Shown here: piece after piece, positions 7,677 through 15,091 of the stretch | Position numbering within the stretch: the first letter of the stretch is position 1 | Layout: the number at the start of each line of letters is the position of its first letter | Source: Clostridiaceae bacterium | GTDB lineage: Bacteria > Bacillota > Clostridia > Lachnospirales > Lachnospiraceae | Reading direction: 5' to 3' | Assembly (NCBI GenBank): GCA_018378255.1 | Contig: JAGZXV010000033.1 | Span: forward strand, 1-35,840 | DNA: 35,840 nucleotides | Position numbers and translations under genes: made by a program | Notes under the pieces: generated by a model | What the model was told of the DNA's origin: nothing | Seen by the model: only the letters and a program-made list of their open reading frames with translations | Database searches by the model: none

Positions 7677-8468
7677 TTATAAAGGATATTTGATGGAAAA
7701 ACAATGGTTCAATGGACCGCTACCTCTGCCCAGATTTAAATCAGTACCCAGAGCCTCAGACAAATACCGCTTCGCCCGTTCCACGCTGTCCTCCATCGTC
7801 AAACCCTCGGCCAGCCCGCAGGCAATGGCTGAGGACAGAGTGCATCCGGTGCCGTGTGTATTGGAATTATCAATCCGTCTGCCGTAAAACCAGGTTGCCA
7901 GCCCATCCCTGTAAAGAACATCGTTGGCATCGTTCAGCTGATGCCCTCCCTTTATCAATACGGCCGTGTGATACCGCTGCGCCAGAAGGCAGGCCATTTC
8001 TTCCATATCTTCGGCCAGCTTGATTTCGCCCCCGGAAAGCAGCTGCGCCTCGGGTATATTGGGGGTTATGAGATCCGCCAGAGGGAGAAGTTCTTCCATC
8101 AGGGCATTTAATGCGTCCTCCTCCAGCAAACGGCTTCCGCTGGTGGAAACCATAACCGGGTCCAGGACAATATTTTCTGCCCGGTACTGCGAAAGCTTTC
8201 TCCCGATCACCTGAATCAGCTCTTTTTTCGAAACCATACCGATCTTAACCGCATCCGGCCGTATATCCGTAAAAATACAGTCCAGCTGGTTTTCCAAAAA
8301 TTCCGGCGTGCTGTCTAAAATCCCATACACTCCCGTAGTATTTTGGGCCGTCAAAGCCGTAATCGCACTCATCCCATATACCCCCAGGGATGTCATCGTC
8401 TTCAAATCCGCCTGTATCCCCGCTCCGCCGCTGCAGTCGGAACCGGCAATTGTTAAAACTGTCTTCAT
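7677..8468 (-). CDS. thiD: Hydroxymethylpyrimidine/phosphomethylpyrimidine kinase
   Basis: ThiD phosphorylates HMP to HMP-P and then to HMP-PP, the pyrimidine half of thiamine phosphate. The 263-residue protein has the ribokinase-like N-terminal motif TIAGSDCSGGAGIQADLKT, the pyrimidine-site stretch around ALTAQNTTGV, and the C-terminal anion-hole motif NTHGTGCTLSSAIA. Length is standard. ATG 8468 follows GGAGGGG. It is the last thiamine gene of the cluster, 45 bases after thiE. Confidence 0.95.
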   Translation of the reverse strand: MKTVLTIAGSDCSGGAGIQADLKTMTSLGVYGMSAITALTAQNTTGVYGILDSTPEFLENQLDCIFTDIRPDAVKIGMVSKKELIQVIGRKLSQYRAENIVLDPVMVSTSGSRLLEEDALNALMEELLPLADLITPNIPEAQLLSGGEIKLAEDMEEMACLLAQRYHTAVLIKGGHQLNDANDVLYRDGLATWFYGRRIDNSNTHGTGCTLSSAIACGLAEGLTMEDSVERAKRYLSEALGTDLNLGRGSGPLNHCFSIKYPL

Positions 8469-8513
8469 ATAACCCCTCCATTTTGCCGCCTGATGTCCGG
8501 AATTCTGACCGGA

Positions 8514-9164
8514 TCAGCCTTCACATATTCCTGTTACAATTTTTATCTTTTCAAGCAGATCAAGGGATGCCTGCCTTATGTCACCGGAAGCAAAAATTCC
8601 GGAAACAACCGCTGCCCCGGCGATCCCGCTGCCTCTCAGTTTCAGGATATTATCTCCTGAAATGCCGCCGATGGCCACAATGGGGATGGAAACAGCTCCG
8701 GCAATCTCTCCCAGCCGTTCAATCGTCATTGGAACCGCATCTTTTTTCGTCTTTGATCCGAAAACGGCTCCAACTCCCAGATAATCCGCCCCGTTTTTTT
8801 CCGCGAGAACAGCCTGTTCCACAGTTTTTGCCGTAACTCCCAGGATTTTATCCGGGCCGATCAGCCTGCGGGCCTTTCCCGCTTCTACATCACTCTGTCC
8901 CACATGAACGCCGTCCGCATCACAGGCTGAAGCGATTTCAATGTTATCATTGATCATTAGAGGCACATGATACTTCCTTGTCAGCTCCCTCATTTTCACC
9001 GCTTCTTCCAAAAATTCCTGAGTTCCCATATTCTTTTCCCTGAGCTGTACCATAGTGACGCCCGCTTTTAACGCCTCTTCCACCTGCTGTTCCAATGTTA
9101 GTTTCCCTGTCCATGCGCGGTCGGTCACCGCATATAAAAGAAGCATTGACTTATCGAATTTCAA
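8514..9164 (-). CDS. thiE: Thiamine phosphate synthase
   Basis: ThiE joins HMP-PP with thiazole phosphate. Family signatures are LLLYAVTDR at the start, VQLREKN, LMINDNIEIASACDADGVHVGQSD, GVTAKTVEQA, YLGVGAVFGSKTK and PIVAIGGISGDNI. The start is a real choice: GTG 9173 abuts AGGGAGG with no spacing and ATG 9146 is about 25 bases away. TTG 9164 (MKFDKSMLLLYAVTDR) has 7 bases of spacing and gives the usual N-terminus, so I chose it. It overlaps the thiM stop codon by 14 bases, which suggests translational coupling. Confidence 0.93.
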   Translation of the reverse strand: MKFDKSMLLLYAVTDRAWTGKLTLEQQVEEALKAGVTMVQLREKNMGTQEFLEEAVKMRELTRKYHVPLMINDNIEIASACDADGVHVGQSDVEAGKARRLIGPDKILGVTAKTVEQAVLAEKNGADYLGVGAVFGSKTKKDAVPMTIERLGEIAGAVSIPIVAIGGISGDNILKLRGSGIAGAAVVSGIFASGDIRQASLDLLEKIKIVTGICEG

Positions 9165-9993
9165 TTTCAGCACCTCCCTTCAGCCCTTCATCCGTCAGAC
9201 AGCTCACAGCATCGATCAAATACATCCGGAAACTTCCGGTGCCTGCCCCGGCTCTGGCCGTTTTTTTCGCAGCTATTTCACCGCATAAGCCCTCTGCCGC
9301 AATAGCCAGCGCCGTCAGTTCTGCGGCTGAATCCCCATTTTCACCGGAAGCGCAGAACGCGGCAATGATCCCGTCCAGCATACATCCGCTTCCCGTAATC
9401 CGGCCCATATAAGGATCGCCGTTTCTGATGATAAAAGACCGGCTTCCATCCGTAACAATATCCACCGCCCCTGTTATGGCTGCAACTGCCCCAGTTTTCC
9501 TGCTCAGCTGTTTTCCCAAATCCAGAAAATAATCCAGGTTTTCTTCCTGCAGCCTATCCCTTTTATCGGCATCCACTCCTCCGGTGCTTGCCAAGCCGCA
9601 AACCAGTGCCTTTATTTCAGACGCATTTCCCCGTATCACGCGACAGGGGAATTCATTCAGGATTCTTAAGGCAGCCTGTGTCCTGAAACTTGCGGCTCCT
9701 GCCCCTACCGGGTCAAAGACCACCGGAAGGCCCAGATTACCGGCCTTTTTTCCGGCCTTTATCATGGATTCCAGCTTATTTTCATTCAGGGTTCCGATAT
9801 TGATCATCAGCCCCCGGCTGATTCCCACTATATCCTCTACCTCCATAATTCCATCCGCCATAATGGGGGACCCGCCGATGGCCAGCAGCATATTCGCCAC
9901 ATCATTTGCGGTTACATAATTGGTGATGCAGTGAATGAGCGGTTTTTTTTGGCGGATATTTGATATGATTTGTGTGTGGGCCTGTATACTCAT
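9151..9993 (-). CDS. thiM: Hydroxyethylthiazole kinase
   Basis: ThiM phosphorylates salvaged hydroxyethylthiazole (HET) for ThiE. The 280-residue protein shows the family motifs PLIHCITNYVTANDVANMLLAIGGSPIMAD, MINIGTLNE, VFDPVGAGAASFRT, VIRGNASEI and RITGSGCMLDGIIAAF. AAGGAGAG precedes ATG 9993. It overlaps thiE and lies 17 bases downstream of thiW, the putative HET transporter, which fits a salvage unit. The C-terminus is a little longer than many homologues. Confidence 0.95.
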   Translation of the reverse strand: MSIQAHTQIISNIRQKKPLIHCITNYVTANDVANMLLAIGGSPIMADGIMEVEDIVGISRGLMINIGTLNENKLESMIKAGKKAGNLGLPVVFDPVGAGAASFRTQAALRILNEFPCRVIRGNASEIKALVCGLASTGGVDADKRDRLQEENLDYFLDLGKQLSRKTGAVAAITGAVDIVTDGSRSFIIRNGDPYMGRITGSGCMLDGIIAAFCASGENGDSAAELTALAIAAEGLCGEIAAKKTARAGAGTGSFRMYLIDAVSCLTDEGLKGGAEIEIR

Positions 9994-10010
9994 ACGTCTT
10001 TTCTCTCCTT

Positions 10011-10520
10011 TTAGTTCTCCGCCAGCATATGGTTCAGATAAGCAAATGCCCCCGATTTATAAAGCGCCCCTACCAATACCGCCGCTATCGCCGTTCCGCA
10101 AAGCGTGCTCATCAAAAATGGCAGCACATAGGCAAAAACAGCCGCCTCTTTTCCCATGATCAGGGTCGCAACCGGATAGCAGAGCATTCCGCCCAAAATC
10201 CCGGTTCCGAATACTTCGCCGATGTATGCCATAACCAGCTTATTGCTGTATTTAAACATCACAGCTCCCAGCCAAGCGCCTATCATACTTCCAGGAAATG
10301 CCAGCAGACTGCCGGTTCCCATGAGGTTGCGGATTAGAGAGGTGACAAATGCCATGGAAACGCCGTATACAGGGCCTAAAAATATTCCGGCAATCACATT
10401 CACCATATGCTGGATTGGAAAGCATTTGGATGCTCCGATCGGGATGGAAAAGCTGGATAGAGATACAGCCGCCGCTGCCAGCATACCGCTCACTACAATT
10501 TTCTTTACATTCACTTTCAT
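10011..10520 (-). CDS. thiW: ThiW, ECF-type S component for a thiamine precursor
   Basis: This 170-residue membrane protein matches the ThiW family of energy-coupling-factor substrate-binding subunits, thought to import the thiazole precursor. It contains FSIPIGASKCFPIQHMVNVIAG, FLGPVYGVSMAFVTSLIRNLMGTGS and FPGSMIGAWLGA, all in hydrophobic helices. The frame is open upstream to 10646, but ATG 10520 (MKVNVKKIVV) follows AAGGAGC and excludes a low-complexity stretch copied from the upstream hairpin. The shared ECF module (EcfA/A'/T) is not in this window. It lies between thiC and thiM. Confidence 0.88.
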   Translation of the reverse strand: MKVNVKKIVVSGMLAAAAVSLSSFSIPIGASKCFPIQHMVNVIAGIFLGPVYGVSMAFVTSLIRNLMGTGSLLAFPGSMIGAWLGAVMFKYSNKLVMAYIGEVFGTGILGGMLCYPVATLIMGKEAAVFAYVLPFLMSTLCGTAIAAVLVGALYKSGAFAYLNHMLAEN

Positions 10521-10563
10521 AGTCTTTTTCGCTCCTTTTTTTACATGACTGACCTGAGGTTTT

Positions 10564-10611
10564 AAAGTAAAACGTGAAGGCTTTTTTAAAAAAGCCTTCA
10601 CGCTTGACTTT
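10564..10611. terminator. Long palindromic terminator or attenuator between thiC and thiW
   Basis: Positions 10573-10602 form a perfect 30-base palindrome (15-base arms, no required loop) with an A/T-rich centre. The flanks extend it to 24-base arms with two mismatches. It starts 32 bases after the thiC stop and is followed by a T-rich stretch on the minus strand. It may end much of the thiC message and set the thiC to thiWMED ratio. No separate promoter for thiW is evident. Confidence 0.7.
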
Positions 10612-10642
10612 AAAAAAAAGAAAATTAAGCCGTCAGCCTTCC

Positions 10643-11950
10643 TCACTCATCATAAATACTAACAATTTCCCCGTCCAAAATCCTGTTCATATTCTTTACC
10701 GCGCAGAAATTCCCGCACATGGAACAGGTATCTTCCTTCTCAGGCTTTGCAGACGCCCTGTAGCTTCTGGCCTTATCCGGATCAACAGCCAGCTCAAACA
10801 TTCCTTCCCAGTCCAGGTCCTTTCTGGCGGTGCTCATCCTGTAATCCCAGTCCTTTGCCCCTTTCACCCCTTTGGCAATATCCGCCGCGTGGGCCGCTAT
10901 TTTGCACGCTATAATCCCTTCTTTTACATCCTGTTCATCCGGAAGCCGCAGATGTTCGGCGGGAGTAACATAACAGAGGAAAGAGGCGCCGGCCGCAGCC
11001 GCAGCCGCTCCGCCGATGGCAGCCGTAATATGGTCATATCCCGGCGCGATATCCGTCACCAGCGGCCCCAATACATAGAACGGCGCGCCCTTGCAGATGG
11101 TCTGCTGGATCTTCATATTGGCCTCAATCTGGTTGAGCGGCATGTGTCCCGGCCCTTCGATAATTACCTGTACATCCTTCTCCCACGCCCTCCTGGTAAG
11201 CTCTCCCAAAGTGACCAGTTCTTCGATCTGGGATATGTCCGTGGCATCCTCAATGCATCCCGGCCTGCAGGCGTCGCCCAAACTCAGCGTCACATCATAT
11301 TCCCGGCAGATATCCAGAATCCTGTCATAATGTTCATAAAACGGATTTTCCTGACCTGTCATCTCCATCCACGCAAAAATGATGGAGCCGCCCCGGGAAA
11401 CAATATTAGTCAGCCTCTTATTCTCCTTAAACCTCTGTGCAGTGCTCTTGTTAATGCCTACATGAATAGTCTGAAAATCCACCCCATCCTCTGCATGCAT
11501 TTCCACGATCTTAATCCATTCTTCCGATGTGATCTCTTTCAGCGGTTTGTGGTAATATACCACTGCGTCATAGATCGGCACCGTACCGATCATCGCCGGG
11601 CATTCCGCTGTCAGTTTCCGTCTGAATGCCTGAGTGTCTCCAAAAGAACTGAGATCCATAATGGATTCGGCTCCCATGGAAACCGCATCCTGAACCTTTC
11701 TCAACTCCATATCCAGATCCCTGCAGTCCCTGGAGGTTCCCAGATTTACGTTAATCTTGGTTTTCAGCATGGAGCCGATTCCATTTGGCTCTAAACACCT
11801 ATGTAACTTGTTGGCCGGAATCACCACCTTCCCCTCCCCAACCAGTTTCATCAGTTCCTGAGGATCATACTGCTCCTTTTTGGCTGCCGCCAGCATTTCC
11901 TTCGTTAAAATGCCCTTTCTGGCCGCATCCATCTGCGTTGTGTAATTCAT
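10643..11950 (-). CDS. thiC: Phosphomethylpyrimidine synthase (radical SAM)
   Basis: ThiC converts aminoimidazole ribotide to HMP-P. The 435-residue protein is of the short form common in anaerobes. It has MLKTKINVNLGTS near the N-terminus, MDLSSFGD, EGPGHMPLNQIEANM, APFYVLGPLVTDIAPGYDHI and GASFLCYVTPAEHL. The C-terminal cluster motif is CSMCGNFC, a CX2CX3C spacing rather than the CX2CX4C of E. coli ThiC. ATG 11950 follows AAGGAGAG; the open frame upstream to 12094 runs through the leader terminator and is not used. A TPP riboswitch precedes it, which favours ThiC over the benzimidazole-forming paralogue BzaF. Confidence 0.94.
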   Translation of the reverse strand: MNYTTQMDAARKGILTKEMLAAAKKEQYDPQELMKLVGEGKVVIPANKLHRCLEPNGIGSMLKTKINVNLGTSRDCRDLDMELRKVQDAVSMGAESIMDLSSFGDTQAFRRKLTAECPAMIGTVPIYDAVVYYHKPLKEITSEEWIKIVEMHAEDGVDFQTIHVGINKSTAQRFKENKRLTNIVSRGGSIIFAWMEMTGQENPFYEHYDRILDICREYDVTLSLGDACRPGCIEDATDISQIEELVTLGELTRRAWEKDVQVIIEGPGHMPLNQIEANMKIQQTICKGAPFYVLGPLVTDIAPGYDHITAAIGGAAAAAAGASFLCYVTPAEHLRLPDEQDVKEGIIACKIAAHAADIAKGVKGAKDWDYRMSTARKDLDWEGMFELAVDPDKARSYRASAKPEKEDTCSMCGNFCAVKNMNRILDGEIVSIYDE

Positions 11951-12041
11951 ATCATCTCTCCTTTGCTTCTGTCTGGGGTCTGCGCATTCTCCTTTTCTCC
12001 ACGTTTCGTTCCATAGGCCCGATTCTCTCCTTACAAGGCGC

Positions 12042-12073
12042 AAAAAAAGCCTGCGCCACGCACGGCACAGGCT
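12042..12073 (-). terminator. Terminator of the TPP riboswitch leader
   Basis: On the minus strand AGCCTGTGCC pairs with GGCGCAGGCT (ten pairs, one G-U) around a six-base loop, followed by seven T. It stands between the TPP aptamer and the thiC RBS, as in transcription-attenuating THI elements. Confidence 0.85.
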
Positions 12074-12111
12074 TCTATCTCCATCCTCATCCAAATCCGG
12101 AATTTACGATA

Positions 12112-12204
12112 AATCACTATTTCCCTACGTTGGCATTACCCAAATCAGGTTATATAGGTCGAAGTTGATTACTTCCTCTCAGCCCGCTCACGAGCTCCCT
12201 GTTT
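12112..12204 (-). ncRNA. TPP riboswitch (THI element)
   Basis: The minus strand carries GGGCUGAGAGGA, then ACCUGAUUUGGGUAAUGCC and AACGUAGGGAA, the invariant blocks of the thiamine pyrophosphate aptamer. Ligand binding is expected to reduce thiC operon expression through the terminator at 12042-12073. Riboswitch, terminator and promoter together fill the 308-base gap between thiC and the kinase gene. Confidence 0.96.
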
Positions 12205-12213
12205 ATGTCAGTA

Positions 12214-12242
12214 AGTGTAGCACCGGACATCCTTTCTGTCAA
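12214..12242 (-). promoter_or_regulatory. Sigma-A type promoter of the thiC operon
   Basis: TTGACA (12237-12242) and TACACT (12214-12219) are exactly 17 bases apart on the minus strand, immediately upstream of the TPP aptamer. Confidence 0.82.
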
Positions 12243-12258
12243 GATTAATTATGGCCGG

Positions 12259-12864
12259 TTATTTGTCCAGATACATATCCTTTATCAGACGGACCACTTC
12301 ATCTTCCCCCAGCATGCTCACATTGAATAGGGCCTGGTGGGATTCGATGCTGCCCCAGTTATTGTCCGTATAAGTTTCGTAGTAATATTTCCTCTTACGG
12401 TCCACCTTTTTAATGGAATCAAGGGCATCCCGCTCTGAAAGCTCATACCGTTCCATAATCCGTTTTTTCCGGTCTTCTCTGGATGCGCAGATAAATACAT
12501 TGATACAGCCCGCATGGTCGCGGAGCACATAATCGGCGCAGCGGCCGATGATCACACAGTCTTCTTTCAGCGCCAGCTTCATGATGATCTGGCTCTGAAT
12601 CAGAAACATGTTGTCATTCAGCGGCAGCCCGTAATCCATGGCCGATTCCGTATAGCTTGGAGACTTGTGAAGGGAAAAGAAACGGCTGACCGCACTTTCA
12701 TCCACCCGCTCCAGATCGTATTCATCCACCCCCATCTCCTTGGATGCCATCTCGATCAGCGCCCGGTCATAGCATGGGATTCCCAATTCCCTGGCAACCC
12801 GTTCTCCAATACACCGTCCCCCGCTGCCAAACTGCCTTCCAATCGTTATAATTCTAGTTCCCAT
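12259..12864 (-). CDS. Cytidylate kinase-like family protein
   Basis: The 201-residue protein starts MGTRIITIGRQFGSGGRCIGERVARELGIPCYD, a P-loop of the cytidylate kinase-like family (PF13189 type). It also has a central VIIGRCADYVLRD block and RKKRIMERYELSERDALDSI, which fits the lid region. Members are common in Clostridia, usually of unproven specificity, and distinct from the housekeeping Cmk. ATG 12864 has good spacing to AAAGGGG; the GTG at 12870 is less likely. It follows mgtE by 57 bases and ends just before the thiC promoter. Confidence 0.85.
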   Translation of the reverse strand: MGTRIITIGRQFGSGGRCIGERVARELGIPCYDRALIEMASKEMGVDEYDLERVDESAVSRFFSLHKSPSYTESAMDYGLPLNDNMFLIQSQIIMKLALKEDCVIIGRCADYVLRDHAGCINVFICASREDRKKRIMERYELSERDALDSIKKVDRKRKYYYETYTDNNWGSIESHQALFNVSMLGEDEVVRLIKDMYLDK

Positions 12865-12921
12865 ATACACTTCCCCTTTCTTGCGGCCTTTTTTGCATCT
12901 GTAATCAAACCGGCAAAATTC

Positions 12922-14274
12922 CTATACCAGATTGAGCAGCATACAAGCCAGTTGAAAATATATAATCAGGCTGAATGCATCCACAATCGTTGTGATGAGA
13001 GGCGCCGCCATAATGGCCGGATCCATCTTTACCACCTTCGCTGCGATAGGCAGCATACATCCGATTGTTTTTGCCAGCACAACCGTACCGAATAAGCTGA
13101 GAACAACGGTAAGACACAGCATCTCATTGCCCGGAAACATGATCACCAGACGGATATAGTTCACCAGACCAAGAATCACGCCTACAACCACCCCAACCCG
13201 CAGTTCCTTCCACAATACCTTAAGGATATCCGTGACCTCTATCTCACCTACGGCCATACCGCGGATGATCAGAGTACTGCTCTGGCTTCCCGCATTGCCC
13301 CCTGTATCCGTCAGCATGGGGATAAATGTAACCAGCAGAGGGATGACGGTAAATGCATTTTCATATTTTGCCAGGATTCCCCCTGTAACCATGCTGCTCA
13401 CCATGAGGATTAAAAGCCACACAATCCTGTTTTTCGCCAGTTGGAACACCCCGGTTTTCAAATAGGGCTTCTCACTGGGCGCCATAGCCGCCATTTTTTC
13501 AAAGTCCTCGGTGGCCTCCTGTTCCATAACATCCACAATATCGTCAACGGTTATAATTCCCACCAGACGGTTTTCCTGATCCACAACCGGAAGGCTCAAA
13601 AGATCGTACCTCTGGAAACTGTCCATCACGTCTTCCTGGTCGTCTGTGGTAACCGCTTTTATCACATGAGTATCCATGATATCCCGGATCACCGTATCAT
13701 AGGGATTCATCAAAAGATCCTTCACCGTCACCACACCTTCCAGAAGCCGTTTGGCATCCATGACATAGCAGGTATAAATGGTTTCTTTGTCCACCCCATG
13801 TCTGCGGATATAAGCAAATGCCTCCTCCACAGTCATGGTCTGCTTTAATCCCACATATTCGGCAGTCATAATGCTGCCCGCGCTGTTTTCCGGATAGTTT
13901 AAAAACTGATTGATCAGGTTTCTGGTCTCCGGGGTCGCGATCTTCAGCACGCGCTTCACCACGCTGGCCGGAAGTTCCTCAAGCATATCCACCGCATCGT
14001 CCACATACAGATCTTCAATAATCGCTCCCAGCTCATAATCTCCAATGCTGTTGATAATATGCTGCTGCGTCTCCGGCGCCAGGCAGGCAAATACATCACT
14101 GCTCAGCTCCTTGGAGAGCATGCGGAAAACCACAACCTTTTTTTCTGAATCCAATTCCTCAATAAAATCGGCGATATCCGCCTCGTTCATCTCATTTAAA
14201 ATCTCTTTCAGCCTCCGAAACTGGCGTTCCTCCACCAGCCTCAAAAGCTCATCCATATCAAAAATTTCCTGCAT
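12922..14274 (-). CDS. mgtE: Magnesium transporter MgtE
   Basis: The 450-residue protein has the full MgtE layout: an N-terminal superhelical domain (about 1-125, with LNEMNEADIADFIEEL), tandem CBS domains (about 130-255), a connecting helix, and a five-helix pore domain. The pore domain contains FIPMLTDTGGNAGSQSSTLIIRGMA, the selectivity and fold signature. Mg2+ enters down its gradient, and the cytoplasmic domains close the gate when Mg2+ is high. AAAGGAGATC precedes ATG 14274. A 277-base structured leader with its own terminator precedes it. Confidence 0.96.
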   Translation of the reverse strand: MQEIFDMDELLRLVEERQFRRLKEILNEMNEADIADFIEELDSEKKVVVFRMLSKELSSDVFACLAPETQQHIINSIGDYELGAIIEDLYVDDAVDMLEELPASVVKRVLKIATPETRNLINQFLNYPENSAGSIMTAEYVGLKQTMTVEEAFAYIRRHGVDKETIYTCYVMDAKRLLEGVVTVKDLLMNPYDTVIRDIMDTHVIKAVTTDDQEDVMDSFQRYDLLSLPVVDQENRLVGIITVDDIVDVMEQEATEDFEKMAAMAPSEKPYLKTGVFQLAKNRIVWLLILMVSSMVTGGILAKYENAFTVIPLLVTFIPMLTDTGGNAGSQSSTLIIRGMAVGEIEVTDILKVLWKELRVGVVVGVILGLVNYIRLVIMFPGNEMLCLTVVLSLFGTVVLAKTIGCMLPIAAKVVKMDPAIMAAPLITTIVDAFSLIIYFQLACMLLNLV

Positions 14275-14339
14275 AATGATCTCCTTTCAACTCCATCTTT
14301 TTATGTAGATACTCCATCGATATCGGTTGAAAGCAAGAC

Positions 14340-14390
14340 AAAAAAGCAGCCACGGCTGACGTATTCCTATCGGAAAGCAGTCCATGGCTG
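14340..14390 (-). terminator. Leader terminator upstream of mgtE
   Basis: On the minus strand CAGCCATGG (14382-14390) pairs with CCGTGGCTG (14347-14355) over nine pairs, one of them G-U, followed by a C and then T6. The 26-base loop holds a small TTCC/GGAA hairpin. It lies 66 bases before mgtE and fits an attenuator. Confidence 0.65.
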
Positions 14391-14415
14391 TCATAAGCAT
14401 TACAATTCCGGCAAT

Positions 14416-14530
14416 GCAGAGCAGAAGTCAGTCCCATAAGGTTCAGGTTCCGGCTCCGGCGTCCACATTGCCATCCGCCCATGATAATTGCTGTCTGCCT
14501 TCTTACTGTGACTTCGACCTTCCACTCTGC
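14416..14530 (-). ncRNA. Structured mgtE leader, candidate metal-responsive riboswitch of unassigned class
   Basis: GCAGAGUGGAAGGUC (14516-14530) pairs with GACUUCUGCUCUGC (14416-14429) over 14 pairs with one bulged base, closing a domain of about 86 nucleotides. Inside, GGCAAUG can pair with CAUUGCC, and CAUUGCC overlaps an alternative hairpin with a downstream GUAAUGC. This suggests competing folds ahead of the terminator. I could not match it to the M-box consensus or to any other riboswitch I know. With the promoter and terminator it fills the 329-base gap 14275-14603. Confidence 0.55.
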
Positions 14531-14558
14531 TTCACATCCTTTCCGCTTTTATACCTTC

Positions 14559-14587
14559 AGCATATCAGCTTTCCAAGCTGAACGCAA
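14559..14587 (-). promoter_or_regulatory. Probable promoter of the mgtE leader
   Basis: TTGCGT (14582-14587) and TATGCT (14559-14564) are 17 bases apart. The spacer is itself an inverted repeat, TCAGCTT-GGA-AAGCTGA, which could be an operator or a leftover terminator stem for mgsA. Confidence 0.5.
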
Positions 14588-14603
14588 CCCAAAAATAGCA
14601 ACT

Positions 14604-15074
14604 TTACATTTGATCCGCCCGGTCTTTCACATTCTTCTTGAAATTAATCACTTCATGGTCATAGGTGGACTGCATATATTGGGATTTTATCATGAAATCT
14701 GCAGTAGCCTTGTTGATGGCCATGGGAATGTCATAAACCTGGGCAATTCTCATGAGCGCCTTCACATCCGGGTCATGGGGTTGGGCGGTCAGGGGATCGG
14801 AAAAGAATATTACAAAATCGATCACCCCTTCTACGATCTTTGCGCCGATCTGCTGGTCGCCGCCAAGAGGGCCGCTGTTATATCCCTTTACGGTCAGCCC
14901 CGTCTTCTCAGTGATCAGCCTGGCCGTTGTCCCGGTGCCGTAAAGCTTATGGTTTTTCAGGATTTCGCTGTGTTCTCTGCACCATTCGATCAGTTTTGGT
15001 TTCTCATTGTCATGGGCAATGAGGGCGATGTTTTTCTTTTCTTTAATGGTAAATGTAATGTAATCCGAATTCAT
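14604..15074 (-). CDS. mgsA: Methylglyoxal synthase
   Basis: MgsA converts dihydroxyacetone phosphate to methylglyoxal and phosphate, a bypass of lower glycolysis. The 156-residue protein has NIALIAHDNEKPKLIEWC, GTGTTARLI, SGPLGGDQQIGAKI and FFSDPLTAQPHDPDVKALMR; these hold the phosphate-binding loop and catalytic Asp and His residues of the family. AGGAGGA precedes ATG 15074. It starts 17 bases after topB and probably shares its transcript. Confidence 0.95.
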   Translation of the reverse strand: MNSDYITFTIKEKKNIALIAHDNEKPKLIEWCREHSEILKNHKLYGTGTTARLITEKTGLTVKGYNSGPLGGDQQIGAKIVEGVIDFVIFFSDPLTAQPHDPDVKALMRIAQVYDIPMAINKATADFMIKSQYMQSTYDHEVINFKKNVKDRADQM

Positions 15075-15091
15075 AACACATCCTCCTTCTG

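Noticed and set aside
10521..10646. N-terminal extension of ThiW by 42 residues
   Set aside because: The extra residues are encoded by the palindromic terminator, and a proper RBS precedes ATG 10520.
10574..11794. A 406-codon plus-strand open frame
   Set aside because: It lies antisense to thiC, has no recognisable domain and starts within the thiC-thiW palindrome.
14258..14482. A 74-codon minus-strand frame in the mgtE leader as a leader peptide
   Set aside because: It has no RBS, runs through the stem and terminator and overlaps the mgtE start; structure explains the region better.
14340..14550. M-box magnesium riboswitch
   Set aside because: The position and gene fit, but the conserved M-box blocks are not found, so I left it as an unassigned leader.
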